A stretch of 26,968 nucleotides of DNA, taken from NCBI GenBank assembly GCA_036503065.1, contig DASXXM010000077.1, positions 1 to 26,968 on the forward strand, in the 5' to 3' direction. The notes below the pieces were generated by a model, which was given only the letters and a program-made list of their open reading frames with translations, was not told the DNA's origin and searched no databases. This document shows positions 7,056-14,568 of this stretch, piece after piece (position 1 is the first letter of the stretch; the number at the start of each line of letters is the position of its first letter). The translations under genes and the position numbers were made by a program. Source of the stretch: DATEPR01 sp036503065 (GTDB lineage Bacteria; Actinomycetota; Actinomycetes; Mycobacteriales; Pseudonocardiaceae).

Positions 7056-8350
7056 CCGAGTCGCTACTGACACGCGAGGCCACGGCAGGCAACGACCTGG
7101 CGGCCATCGCGGACCTGGTGGGCACGCCTGCCTACGTGTACGACCTCGCGGCGGTCCGCGCCAACCACCGGCGGTTGCGGGCGGCACTGCCGGACCCGAC
7201 CGGGCTGTACTACTCGCTCAAGGCCAACCCGCATCCGGAACTGCTGCGCACCCTGCGTGCGCTCGGGGCCAGGGCCGAAGTCTGCTCGGCGGGCGAACTG
7301 GACGCGGCACTCGCCGCGGGCTGGGCGGCCGCCGACGTCCTGTACACCGGGCCGGGCAAGCGGGACGTCGACGTCGACCGCGCGTTGCGGCTGGGCGTAC
7401 GTGAGTTCTCGGTGGACTCCCCGGCCGCGCTGGACCAGACCGACCGCCTCGCCGCGGCGCATCGGGTCACCGCGCGCTGCCTGCTGCGGATCAACGACGA
7501 CACCCCGACCCCCGGCCAGGGGCTGGCGATGACCGGCGTGCCATCGCAGTTCGGTGCCGACAGCGGCTGGGTGCTCGCCGAGCCGGAGCGGTTCGCGGAC
7601 CGGCCGAACGCGCGGGTGATCGGCCTGCACCTGTACATGGGCACGAACCTGGTGCACGTCGACGACCTGTTCGACCAGTTCGCCCGATCCCTGCACACGG
7701 CGGCGAAGTTGACCTCGGTGTTGGGTGCGCAGGGCGCGCAGATCCGGGTACTCGATCTCGGTGGTGGCTTCGGCGCTCCGTTCGCCTGCGCCGGTGCCGC
7801 CGTCGAGTTCCCCGGGCTGCGAGCGCGGCTGGCGGCACTCTTCGACCAGCGGGTGCCGGGCTGGCGCGACGGCCTGCCCGAGGTCGTCTTCGAGTCCGGG
7901 CGCTACCTGGTCGGCACCGCGGGCACCCTGCTCACCCGGGTGCTGGACGTCAAGCAGTCGCAGGGCCGCAACATCGTGGTCCTGGAGTCCGGCATCAACC
8001 ATCTCGGCGGGATGTCCGGCCTGCGCAGGCTGCCGCCGCTGGTGCCGACGCTGGTCACCGTGCAACCGAGGCTGGACGCGACACCGATACCGAGCACCGT
8101 TGTCGGTCCACTGTGTACTCCGCTGGACACCTGGGCCCGCAACGCGAACCTGCCGCCGCTGGCACCGGGCGACCTGCTCGCCGTGCCGAACACCGGCGCC
8201 TACGGCCTGCAGGCCAGCCTGCTGGCGTTTCTCGGCCATCCGATGCCGGCTGAAGCCGTCATCGACGGTGACCAGCCCGGCAGGCCACTGACGGACGTGT
8301 CGCGGCTGCGGCTGGTCCGGGACACCGATACCCACCAAGAAAAGGAATGA
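7052..8350 (+). CDS. PLP-dependent decarboxylase, BtrK/VinO-like (DAP/ornithine decarboxylase fold)
   Basis: The protein has 432 residues, starting at ATG 7052 (GGAGG six bases upstream, ATGA overlap). It is a fold-type III PLP enzyme. Features are the Schiff-base Lys57 in YYSLKANPH, the glycine loop DLGGGFG, ESGRYLVG, and the active-site Cys355 in GPLCTPLDTW. GINHLGG replaces the usual diaminopimelate decarboxylase segment. This combination and its position between an AMP ligase and an ACP match BtrK (decarboxylates gamma-glutamyl-ACP to GABA-ACP) and VinO (decarboxylates 3-methylaspartyl-ACP). The product would be a beta- or gamma-amino acyl-ACP. LysA (free diaminopimelate decarboxylase) is the main alternative but is disfavoured by the neighbours. 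Chain length of the substrate cannot be decided here. Confidence 0.9.
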   Translation: MTESLLTREATAGNDLAAIADLVGTPAYVYDLAAVRANHRRLRAALPDPTGLYYSLKANPHPELLRTLRALGARAEVCSAGELDAALAAGWAAADVLYTGPGKRDVDVDRALRLGVREFSVDSPAALDQTDRLAAAHRVTARCLLRINDDTPTPGQGLAMTGVPSQFGADSGWVLAEPERFADRPNARVIGLHLYMGTNLVHVDDLFDQFARSLHTAAKLTSVLGAQGAQIRVLDLGGGFGAPFACAGAAVEFPGLRARLAALFDQRVPGWRDGLPEVVFESGRYLVGTAGTLLTRVLDVKQSQGRNIVVLESGINHLGGMSGLRRLPPLVPTLVTVQPRLDATPIPSTVVGPLCTPLDTWARNANLPPLAPGDLLAVPNTGAYGLQASLLAFLGHPMPAEAVIDGDQPGRPLTDVSRLRLVRDTDTHQEKE

Positions 8351-8356
8351 TCAACC

Positions 8357-8605
8357 GTGCACGCACAGTTCGTCGACCTGCTCATGCCGTTCCTGAAGTT
8401 CGTCGGCAGCAACGAGATCACCGAGGATTCCCGGCTGCGTGACCTTGGCCTCGACTCGATGCAGTCCATCGAATTGCTGTTCGCGATCGAGGACACCTTC
8501 GGCATCTCCCTGCCGGACGAGGACCTCACCGACACCACGTTCGCCACGGCGGGCAGCCTGTGGGCCGCCATGCAGCGCGCGACCGACCAGCTGGCCGCGG
8601 CATGA
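8357..8605 (+). CDS. Stand-alone acyl carrier protein
   Basis: This is an 82-residue discrete carrier with the canonical phosphopantetheine site LRDLGLDSMQSIEL (Ser34). The start is GTG 8357, six bases after the decarboxylase stop, with AAGGA (8342-8346) inside the end of the decarboxylase gene. It is the most canonical of the four carriers in the window, since it keeps Asp-Ser whereas the two fused carriers have Asn-Ser. It is flanked by ligase and decarboxylase on one side and two acyl-CoA-dehydrogenase-fold flavoproteins on the other. The likely role is to carry the amino acyl group through loading, decarboxylation and oxidation, like BtrI or VinL. Confidence 0.95.
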   Translation: MHAQFVDLLMPFLKFVGSNEITEDSRLRDLGLDSMQSIELLFAIEDTFGISLPDEDLTDTTFATAGSLWAAMQRATDQLAAA

Positions 8606-9795
8606 GTACCGCGCTACTGCCCGTCCAGGACGGCGCTGTGCTGGATGTGCCGCTGCGCCAACGGGTCGAGCGGGTCGCCGCGGTGGCCGCCGAGCATGCG
8701 GCGGACACCGACCGGGACGCGGTGTTCCCGGTGGCGGCCCTGGCCGAACTGCGCGCCACCGGCCTGTTGGGGCTGCTGGTGCCCATCGAGTACGGCGGCC
8801 TCGGCGGCGGCATCGGCGACGTGATCGACGCGGCCATCCAGTTGGGCCGGACCGACATGTCCGTCGCGATGATCTTTGCCATGCACTGCCAGCAGGTCGC
8901 CGCCGTGGTCGGCCATGCTGGCCCCCGGTTGCGTGCTGAACTGCTGCCCCAGATCGCCGCCGGGGCGGTGTACCTGGCGTCGGTGACGACAGAAGCCGGC
9001 AAGGGCGGTCACCTCCTCTCGGCCGAGTCCGCGCTGGCCGCGAGCGCGGACGAGCTGGTGATCGACCGGTTCGCGCCGATCGTGACCGGCGGCGCGCACG
9101 CCGACGGATTCCTGATCACGATGCGCAGCCCGGACGCGACCTCGCCCAACCAGGTGTCGCTGGTCTACGCGCACCGCGACCAGCTGGAGATCACCGGGTC
9201 GGGGGACTGGCAGCCGATGGGCATGCGGGCCAGCCACAGCCTGCCGCTGCGGCTGACCGGTCACGTGCCCGGCCATCAGGTGGTCGGCGAGCACGGCGAG
9301 TTTCCGAAGATCGCGATGGAAGTGTTCGGACCGCTGGCCCACCTCGGCTGGTCGGCGAGTTGGCTGGGCACCGCGAGCGGCGCGCTGTCCAGGGTGCTGA
9401 AACTGTTGCGCGGCAAGGACGGCCGTGCTCGGTTCGACCTCGGCTCCGAACTGCTGCTGAGCAGGCTCTCCCGCGCCCGGCAGCGGCTGGACGCGGTGCA
9501 CGCCCTGCTCCGGCACACCCAGCACCTGGTGACGTCGAGCGCCGATCTGTCCACGCCCCCGAATCAACTGCTGCTCAACGCACTGAAGATCACCGCGTCC
9601 GAGCAGTGCCACGCCGCCGTCGAGGACCTGATCGACCTGGTCGGGCTGCGCCACGGCTACCTGAAGGACTCGCCGACCCGACTGGAACTGGCGCTGCGAG
9701 ACCTGCGTTCCGCCGCCCTCAACTACGGCAACGACCGACTGCACCTTGCCGACGGCCGGCTGGCCCTGCTCGACCCGGAGGTGCGCTTTGTCTGA
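8602..9795 (+). CDS. Acyl-CoA dehydrogenase-fold flavoprotein lacking the usual catalytic Glu
   Basis: The protein has 397 residues, with ATG 8602 overlapping the ACP stop. The overall architecture is that of the acyl-CoA dehydrogenase superfamily: an N-terminal helical part with VPIEYGGLGGG, a middle beta domain, and a C-terminal helix bundle with GWSASWLGTASGAL. The middle motif is VTTEAGKGGHL rather than the usual TEPxAGSD. Where medium-chain dehydrogenases have the base in YEGT, the sequence reads LNYGND (around Tyr375). The isovaleryl-type alternative position also has no Glu. It may therefore be a group D flavin monooxygenase or a redox-neutral flavoenzyme acting on the ACP-bound substrate, with the flavin reductase at 14053 as a possible partner. 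This is inference from missing residues in a by-eye alignment. Confidence 0.82.
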   Translation: MSTALLPVQDGAVLDVPLRQRVERVAAVAAEHAADTDRDAVFPVAALAELRATGLLGLLVPIEYGGLGGGIGDVIDAAIQLGRTDMSVAMIFAMHCQQVAAVVGHAGPRLRAELLPQIAAGAVYLASVTTEAGKGGHLLSAESALAASADELVIDRFAPIVTGGAHADGFLITMRSPDATSPNQVSLVYAHRDQLEITGSGDWQPMGMRASHSLPLRLTGHVPGHQVVGEHGEFPKIAMEVFGPLAHLGWSASWLGTASGALSRVLKLLRGKDGRARFDLGSELLLSRLSRARQRLDAVHALLRHTQHLVTSSADLSTPPNQLLLNALKITASEQCHAAVEDLIDLVGLRHGYLKDSPTRLELALRDLRSAALNYGNDRLHLADGRLALLDPEVRFV

Positions 9796-10879
9796 GCCGG
9801 CGGTCCTGACCGCGGTTCCCGACGTGGCCGGCTCGACCGGACCGGAGGTGCTGGCCGTGCTGGGCGGCAGCGGGGCGATCGCCGACGTCTACCGGTTCGG
9901 CAGGCCCGCCCTCGGCGTCGACCCGAGCCGCCTTGGTGCGGTGCTCACCAAGGTGGACGCTCAGGCGCCCGTCGGTGCCACGCTCGCCGTCTGCGTGCAC
10001 CTCGCCACCGCGATTCCGCTGCTGGCAACGGGTTCCGGCGGCCCCGTCGAGCAGGCCCTGGCAGGCGCACTGGCCGGCACGTCCCTCACCGCCCTGGCCG
10101 CGACGGACGAGGGCGCCGGTTCCGACCTGACCGGCATGGGCACCGAAGTGGCCATCGACGACGACGGCCTGACGGTGACCGGCACGAAGCGCTGGATCAC
10201 CAGCGCGACCACCGCCGACTGGTTCCTGGTACTCGCCCGGCACCGACCCGGCCGTCACTTCACCAACTTCACCTGGGTTCTCGTGCCGGCCGACGCCGAT
10301 GGCGTGCGGGTCAGCCCGGCCGACACCGACCTGTTCGACGGAGCCGGGCTCGGTCACCTCGAATTCGATCGCGTGCGGTTGGGGCGCGAGCACCTGGTCG
10401 GCAGGCCCGGCAGGGGACTGGCCGGGTTCGCCCGCCAGATCGCGGTCGAGCGGCTGGCCGGCGCGCTGTGGGCGGTCGCGCTGTGCACCCGGGTCCTGAC
10501 GGACACCAGGTCGCGGCTGGTGGACCGGACCGTGGCGGACGAGCCACTGTGGCGGTCGGACAGCGTGCGGCAACGCTTCGCCACCTGCCTGGTGTTGGTG
10601 CGGCAGCTCAACGCGCTGTGCGCCGAACTCGGCGAGCGGATCGCCGAGCGGCACGACACGGCGGCGGCGGCGCTGCTGAAGGCGAGCGTCGGGCTGACCG
10701 CCGACCGGGTGCTCGCCGAATGCGCCCAGTTGCAGGGGTCGGGCGGTTTCGCGGTGGACGGGGCGCAGCGGCTGCGCGCGCAGGCCGCCGTGTTCGGCAT
10801 CGGCGGCGGCACAACGGAAGTAGTGCTGTCCGCGGTGGCCGACGCAGCGGACCGACTGCTCGGGGATGTCCCGTCGTGA
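9788..10879 (+). CDS. Acyl-CoA (acyl-ACP) dehydrogenase with isovaleryl-type base
   Basis: The protein has 363 residues. The start is TTG 9788, because GGAGGT (9777-9782) lies five bases upstream and no other start codon is better placed; it overlaps the previous gene by eight bases. Typical motifs are ATDEGAGSDL, GTKRWITSA, and the C-terminal GGTTEV. The medium-chain Glu position is Gly340 (FGIGGGTTEV). Glu221 in AVERLAGAL sits where isovaleryl-CoA dehydrogenase keeps its base, so the enzyme is probably active. In an operon with free ACP and aminoacyl loading enzymes it likely desaturates an amino acyl-ACP, as prolyl-ACP oxidases do. The exact substrate is unknown. Confidence 0.87.
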   Translation: MSEPAVLTAVPDVAGSTGPEVLAVLGGSGAIADVYRFGRPALGVDPSRLGAVLTKVDAQAPVGATLAVCVHLATAIPLLATGSGGPVEQALAGALAGTSLTALAATDEGAGSDLTGMGTEVAIDDDGLTVTGTKRWITSATTADWFLVLARHRPGRHFTNFTWVLVPADADGVRVSPADTDLFDGAGLGHLEFDRVRLGREHLVGRPGRGLAGFARQIAVERLAGALWAVALCTRVLTDTRSRLVDRTVADEPLWRSDSVRQRFATCLVLVRQLNALCAELGERIAERHDTAAAALLKASVGLTADRVLAECAQLQGSGGFAVDGAQRLRAQAAVFGIGGGTTEVVLSAVADAADRLLGDVPS

Positions 10880-11526
10880 CCGCGGCAATCCAAGCCGGGC
10901 AACGGATCGCACCGACGGCGGTCGCGGACCAGGTGTGGGTGGCCTGCGCGCCCGTCGCAGAGACCCGCAGCGCGCACCCCGGCGATCTGGCCCGGGCCGC
11001 GGGACTGCCCGTGTGGCGTGCCACGGAGTTCCTCGCCGGGCGCGGTCTGCTGCGCGACCTGCTCGCGGCAGTGCTGCCCGGCACGAGCACGGCGTGGATC
11101 GGCACCGACCCACATGGCAAGCCCGGCCTCGTCGGCAGGCCCGATGTCGGGATCAGCGTCTCGCACGACCAGGACACCGTCGCGGCGTGCGTCGCGGTGG
11201 GCCGCGCTATCGGGGTCGACGTGCAACGGGCGCCGGATTCGGTGGCCGACGCGCTGTTGCGTCGTTGCCTGCACGACGAAGCGGCACAACTGCGCGGACT
11301 GCCGGCGGACATCAGGGCGCTGGAATTCGCCTGGGTCTGGACGGTGCAGGAAGCGTGCGTGAAGGCCACCGGCACCGGGATGGCCGGTGCGCCGTGGGCG
11401 ATCCACGTCCCGCCATGGCAGCACGAGGGCAACTGGGCGGGCCTGGCATGGCGGAGCCTGCGCGACCTGTCCGCGATCCCGCTGAGCTGCGCGTTCGGCG
11501 CCCGGACACCGGAGGAGACGAGATGA
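10876..11526 (+). CDS. Sfp-type 4'-phosphopantetheinyl transferase
   Basis: The protein has 216 residues, with GTG 10876 overlapping the previous stop. The two signature motifs are present: IGVDVQR (Asp115, the magnesium ligand) and WTVQEACVKATG starting at Trp155. In the second motif the common WxxKEAxxK has Gln in place of the first Lys. An upstream ISVSHD segment corresponds to the conserved SHS-like motif. It would transfer phosphopantetheine from CoA to the carrier serines at 511-513, 2862, 5404 and 8456. A dedicated transferase inside the operon supports the view that all four carriers are used. Confidence 0.92.
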   Translation: MTAAIQAGQRIAPTAVADQVWVACAPVAETRSAHPGDLARAAGLPVWRATEFLAGRGLLRDLLAAVLPGTSTAWIGTDPHGKPGLVGRPDVGISVSHDQDTVAACVAVGRAIGVDVQRAPDSVADALLRRCLHDEAAQLRGLPADIRALEFAWVWTVQEACVKATGTGMAGAPWAIHVPPWQHEGNWAGLAWRSLRDLSAIPLSCAFGARTPEETR

Positions 11527-12461
11527 CGTCGACTGTTTCCGCCATCCCGGCACTGAGCTGCTACACCACGAACCTCATCGCCTACCTGGAACCGGACCTG
11601 CCGGACGTCCGGCGACGACTCGCCGACGCGACCCGGCTCGCGGTCCGGACCGATCTGCCGGCCGGCGAACTGGCGTTCTCCCAGCACGACCGGATCGACC
11701 GGAGTGGTCGCGGCTGGCAGCTCGGCTACCGCGGCGCGGCATCGTGGCCGGCGGCCCGTGCGGCGCTCGCGGCGGAACTGGCCGCGCACGGCCGGGTGCT
11801 CGCCGTCGCCAACACGGCGTACCTGCCATGGTCGCCGGCTGCCGACGCACCGCAGGCGCCGCACTGGGTTCTCATCGAGGGCGGCGGGCCGGACCGGTGG
11901 CTGGTGACCGATCACCTCACCGCACTGGTCGGCGGTGGCGAACAGCTGCCGTTCGCCGGCTGGCTGGCCGACTCCGTGGTCGCGCATCTCCTGACCGCGC
12001 CGCTACTGCCTGCCGTCGAGACGATCCGCCGGGACGCGTACGCCCTCGGCTCGCTCGTCCCGCTGCCGCAGGCCGCCCACTACCGTTGGCTGGCCAGGGA
12101 ACCGGAGCTGCCCGACCGACCTGAACCCGGCGCTTGGCTGCGCGAGCCGGTCGCCGTGCTGCGGCTGCTCGCCGACCGGCTCAGCGCCGACCCGGCCATG
12201 CTCACCAGGCACACGGACGACCTGTGGGCGGCCGGGCGACACCACCAGCATCGCATGCACGTGCGCACCGGCGAGTTGCCGACCGACGCGACCGCGCTGG
12301 ACGCCGCCTGGACCGGACTGCCGCGTGCACTGCGGTTCGCCGCCGACTCCGCGGCCCGCAACCGACCCCGACCCGGCCTCGTGGTGCGGGCATTCGACCA
12401 ACTGATCGACGCCGTCGTGGCCGGGCCAACCGCCGCCACCGCCATCCCAGATGAGGACTGA
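11523..12461 (+). CDS. BtrH-like acyltransferase (second copy, no carrier domain)
   Basis: The protein has 312 residues. ATG 11523 has GGAGGAG upstream at 11511 and overlaps the PPTase stop. The N-terminal half keeps the BtrH-type pattern: Cys13 in ALSCYTTN, a NTAYLPW segment matching DAFYMPW of the first copy, His114 in APHWVLIE, and Asp130 in LVTDHL. Spacing between these residues is similar to the 4366 gene. Overall similarity between the two copies is low, so they probably use different donors or acceptors. There is no transmembrane segment or signal peptide. The role by analogy is amide formation between an ACP-bound amino acyl group and an amine. A protease-like or structural role cannot be ruled out. 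Confidence 0.72.
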   Translation: MTSTVSAIPALSCYTTNLIAYLEPDLPDVRRRLADATRLAVRTDLPAGELAFSQHDRIDRSGRGWQLGYRGAASWPAARAALAAELAAHGRVLAVANTAYLPWSPAADAPQAPHWVLIEGGGPDRWLVTDHLTALVGGGEQLPFAGWLADSVVAHLLTAPLLPAVETIRRDAYALGSLVPLPQAAHYRWLAREPELPDRPEPGAWLREPVAVLRLLADRLSADPAMLTRHTDDLWAAGRHHQHRMHVRTGELPTDATALDAAWTGLPRALRFAADSAARNRPRPGLVVRAFDQLIDAVVAGPTAATAIPDED

Positions 12462-12465
12462 TCCC

Positions 12466-14040
12466 GTGACCGACAACCCGAATCACGACCGCACCCTCTA
12501 CGACTGGTTCGCCGCGTCGGCCGGCGCGTTCGCCGACCAGACCGCACTGGAGGTGGCAGGCGACCGGCTCAGCTACGCCGAACTCGACGCGCTGGCCGCC
12601 CGCTTGGCCGCCGAGATCGTCGCGCGGCACGGCGGCACGCCGGCCAGTGTCGGCCTGCTGGCCGCCCGCAGCACCCTCGCGTACGCCGGATACCTTGCGG
12701 TGCAACGCCTTGGCGCCACCATCGTGCCGCTCAACCCGTCCTTCCCTGCCGCGCGCAATGCCGCTGTCGCCAAGTCGGCCGGGCTGGACCTGGTACTGGC
12801 GCAGGACGACGCTCCCGGGCACGACGAACTGCCGGTGCCCGTCCTGACGGTGGACCCGCAGCGGCTCGCTGCCATGCGCACCGAACCGGTGCCGTCGTTG
12901 CCGGTATCGGCGGCGGGCCCGGACGACATCGCCTACATCCTGTTCACCTCCGGCTCGACCGGCACACCCAAGGGCGTGCCCATCAAGCACCGCAACGTGT
13001 CCACGTTCCTCGACCACGTCATCCCGCGTTATGAGGTCGGCCCGGGTGCCCGGCTGTCGCAGACGTTCGACCTGACCTTCGACCCGTCCGTGTACGACCT
13101 GTTCACCGCGTGGGGTTCGGGTGCGGCACTCGTCGTGCCCAGTCGCAACGACGTCCTGTCGCCGGTGCGTTTCGTCAAGCGGGAACGCATCACGCACTGG
13201 AACTCGGTGCCCTCGGTCGTGTCGTTCGCGATGCGGCTGCGCGGGCTGTCGCCGGGCAGCATGCCGACGCTGCGCTGGAGTCTGTTCTGTGGCGAGGCGC
13301 TGACCCTGACCCAGGCCCGCGCCTGGCAGGCCGCGGCGCCCCACAGCCGCCTGGACAACACCTACGGTCCGACCGAGTTGACCATCACCTGCACCGAGTT
13401 CCCGCTGCCCGCCGATCCGGCGCGGTGGCCGAGCCCGGCCAACGGCACGGTGCCGATCGGGCGGCCGTATCCGGGGCTGGACCACGTCATCGTGGACGAG
13501 GACGGGTGGCCCGCCGAGGACGGCGAACTGTGCATGCGCGGCCCGCAGCGATTCCCCGGCTACCTCGACCCGGCGAACAACGTCGGCCGGTTCGTCTCGT
13601 TCGACGGCCACCGCGCGGTCTCCTATGACGGCAGCACGCCGCTGACCGACGAACACTGGTACCGGACCGGTGACCGGGTGCGCTTCCTGGACGGGGAACT
13701 GGTCCACCTGGGCAGGCTCGACCACCAGATCAAGGTCCGCGGCTACCGCATCGAACTGGGCGAGATCGAGTCCGTGCTGCGCGAGCAGCCGGGGGTGCGG
13801 GACGCGATCGTGCTCGCGCTGACCGGTCCGGACGGCGAGACGGACCTGCAGGCCGTGTACACCGGCACCACGCGCGACCACGAGCGACTGCTGGCCGGAC
13901 TGGGCGATCGGCTGCCCGCCTACATGGTGCCGCGTTCGGTCACCGCGTTCGACGTGTTGCCGCTCAACCAGAACGGCAAGGTCGACCGGGCGGCCGTCAC
14001 CGCGCGGCTCGCCGACGTGTCCGCCGACCTGGCCGCGTGA
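12466..14040 (+). CDS. Stand-alone NRPS-type amino acid adenylation enzyme
   Basis: This is a 524-residue single A domain. GTG 12466 is preferred over the in-frame ATG at 12451, because GAGGA (12453-12457) lies eight bases before it and ATG 12451 would overlap the previous gene. Core motifs are LFTSGSTGTPKGVP (A3), TFDPSVYDLF (A4), TYGPTELTI (A5), GELCMRG (A6), WYRTGDRV (A7), GRLDHQIKVRGYRIELGEIE (A8) and NQNGKVDR (A10). A by-eye specificity code is D-P-Y-N-L-C-T-I-T plus the A10 Lys. Asp at the first position indicates an alpha-amino acid substrate, but I cannot name it. With no fused carrier it must act in trans. It may load one of the operon's carriers, or attach a protecting amino acid to an aminoacyl-ACP as VinM does in vicenistatin biosynthesis. 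Confidence 0.9.
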   Translation: MTDNPNHDRTLYDWFAASAGAFADQTALEVAGDRLSYAELDALAARLAAEIVARHGGTPASVGLLAARSTLAYAGYLAVQRLGATIVPLNPSFPAARNAAVAKSAGLDLVLAQDDAPGHDELPVPVLTVDPQRLAAMRTEPVPSLPVSAAGPDDIAYILFTSGSTGTPKGVPIKHRNVSTFLDHVIPRYEVGPGARLSQTFDLTFDPSVYDLFTAWGSGAALVVPSRNDVLSPVRFVKRERITHWNSVPSVVSFAMRLRGLSPGSMPTLRWSLFCGEALTLTQARAWQAAAPHSRLDNTYGPTELTITCTEFPLPADPARWPSPANGTVPIGRPYPGLDHVIVDEDGWPAEDGELCMRGPQRFPGYLDPANNVGRFVSFDGHRAVSYDGSTPLTDEHWYRTGDRVRFLDGELVHLGRLDHQIKVRGYRIELGEIESVLREQPGVRDAIVLALTGPDGETDLQAVYTGTTRDHERLLAGLGDRLPAYMVPRSVTAFDVLPLNQNGKVDRAAVTARLADVSADLAA

Positions 14041-14052
14041 GGAGTGTCGACG

Positions 14053-14568
14053 ATGTCCGACGGACAGGGCGAGCCGGTTGCCGGTGACGTGTTCCGCACG
14101 GTGATGTCCCAGTTCCCCACCTTCGTCACCGTGATCACGACGTCCGATGAGGACGGTCCGGTCGGGTGCACGGCGACCGCGGTGCTGTCGCTGTCGCTGC
14201 GCCCACCGTCGCTGCTGGTGTCGCTGCACAGCGACGGCCGTACCGTGGACCGGATTCTCGGCGCCGGCGCCTTCGCGGTCAACGTGCTGTCGGTGGCGCA
14301 GTGGGACTGGTCGAGGCGGTTCGCCACCGGCGAGCCGGGCGCCCGCTTCGCCGGTGTGCCGCACACCGTCGTCGCCGGTGTGCCCGCCCTGACCGGCGCC
14401 GCGGCGACCGTCGGCTGCGCACTGACGCAGTCGATCCGGGTGCTGGACCACACGTTGCTGGTCGGCGAGGTGCGCTGGACGGCGACCGGGACGCAGGAGC
14501 CGCTGGTCCTGCTCGGCCAGCGGCCACACGCCGCGGAACCGCTGGCCGAACTGCTCGCCGTCGCCTGA
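14053..14568 (+). CDS. NAD(P)H:flavin reductase (HpaC-like)
   Basis: The protein has 171 residues. ATG 14053 is chosen because GAGGAG (14039-14044) lies eight bases upstream; the GTG at 14044 would be inside that site. The sequence FRTVMSQFPTFVTVITT, then GCTATAVLSLSLRPPSLLVSL and AFAVNVLS, is typical of short-chain flavin reductases that supply FMNH2 or FADH2 to two-component monooxygenases. No conventional partner oxygenase is in the window. The acyl-CoA-dehydrogenase-fold protein at 8602, which lacks the normal base, is the best candidate partner. It is the last gene of the operon and ends directly against the convergent LysR gene with no spacer. Confidence 0.92.
   Translation: MSDGQGEPVAGDVFRTVMSQFPTFVTVITTSDEDGPVGCTATAVLSLSLRPPSLLVSLHSDGRTVDRILGAGAFAVNVLSVAQWDWSRRFATGEPGARFAGVPHTVVAGVPALTGAAATVGCALTQSIRVLDHTLLVGEVRWTATGTQEPLVLLGQRPHAAEPLAELLAVA

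Noticed and set aside
7052..8350. Primary-metabolism diaminopimelate decarboxylase (LysA)
   Set aside because: The fold is the same, but the GINHLGG segment and tight coupling to an AMP ligase and ACP point to a carrier-bound substrate.
4366..12461. Butirosin-type aminoglycoside cluster
   Set aside because: BtrH-, BtrJ-, BtrK- and BtrI-like functions are present, but there are no 2-deoxystreptamine, glycosyltransferase or aminoglycoside tailoring genes in the window. The shared logic does not show the same product.
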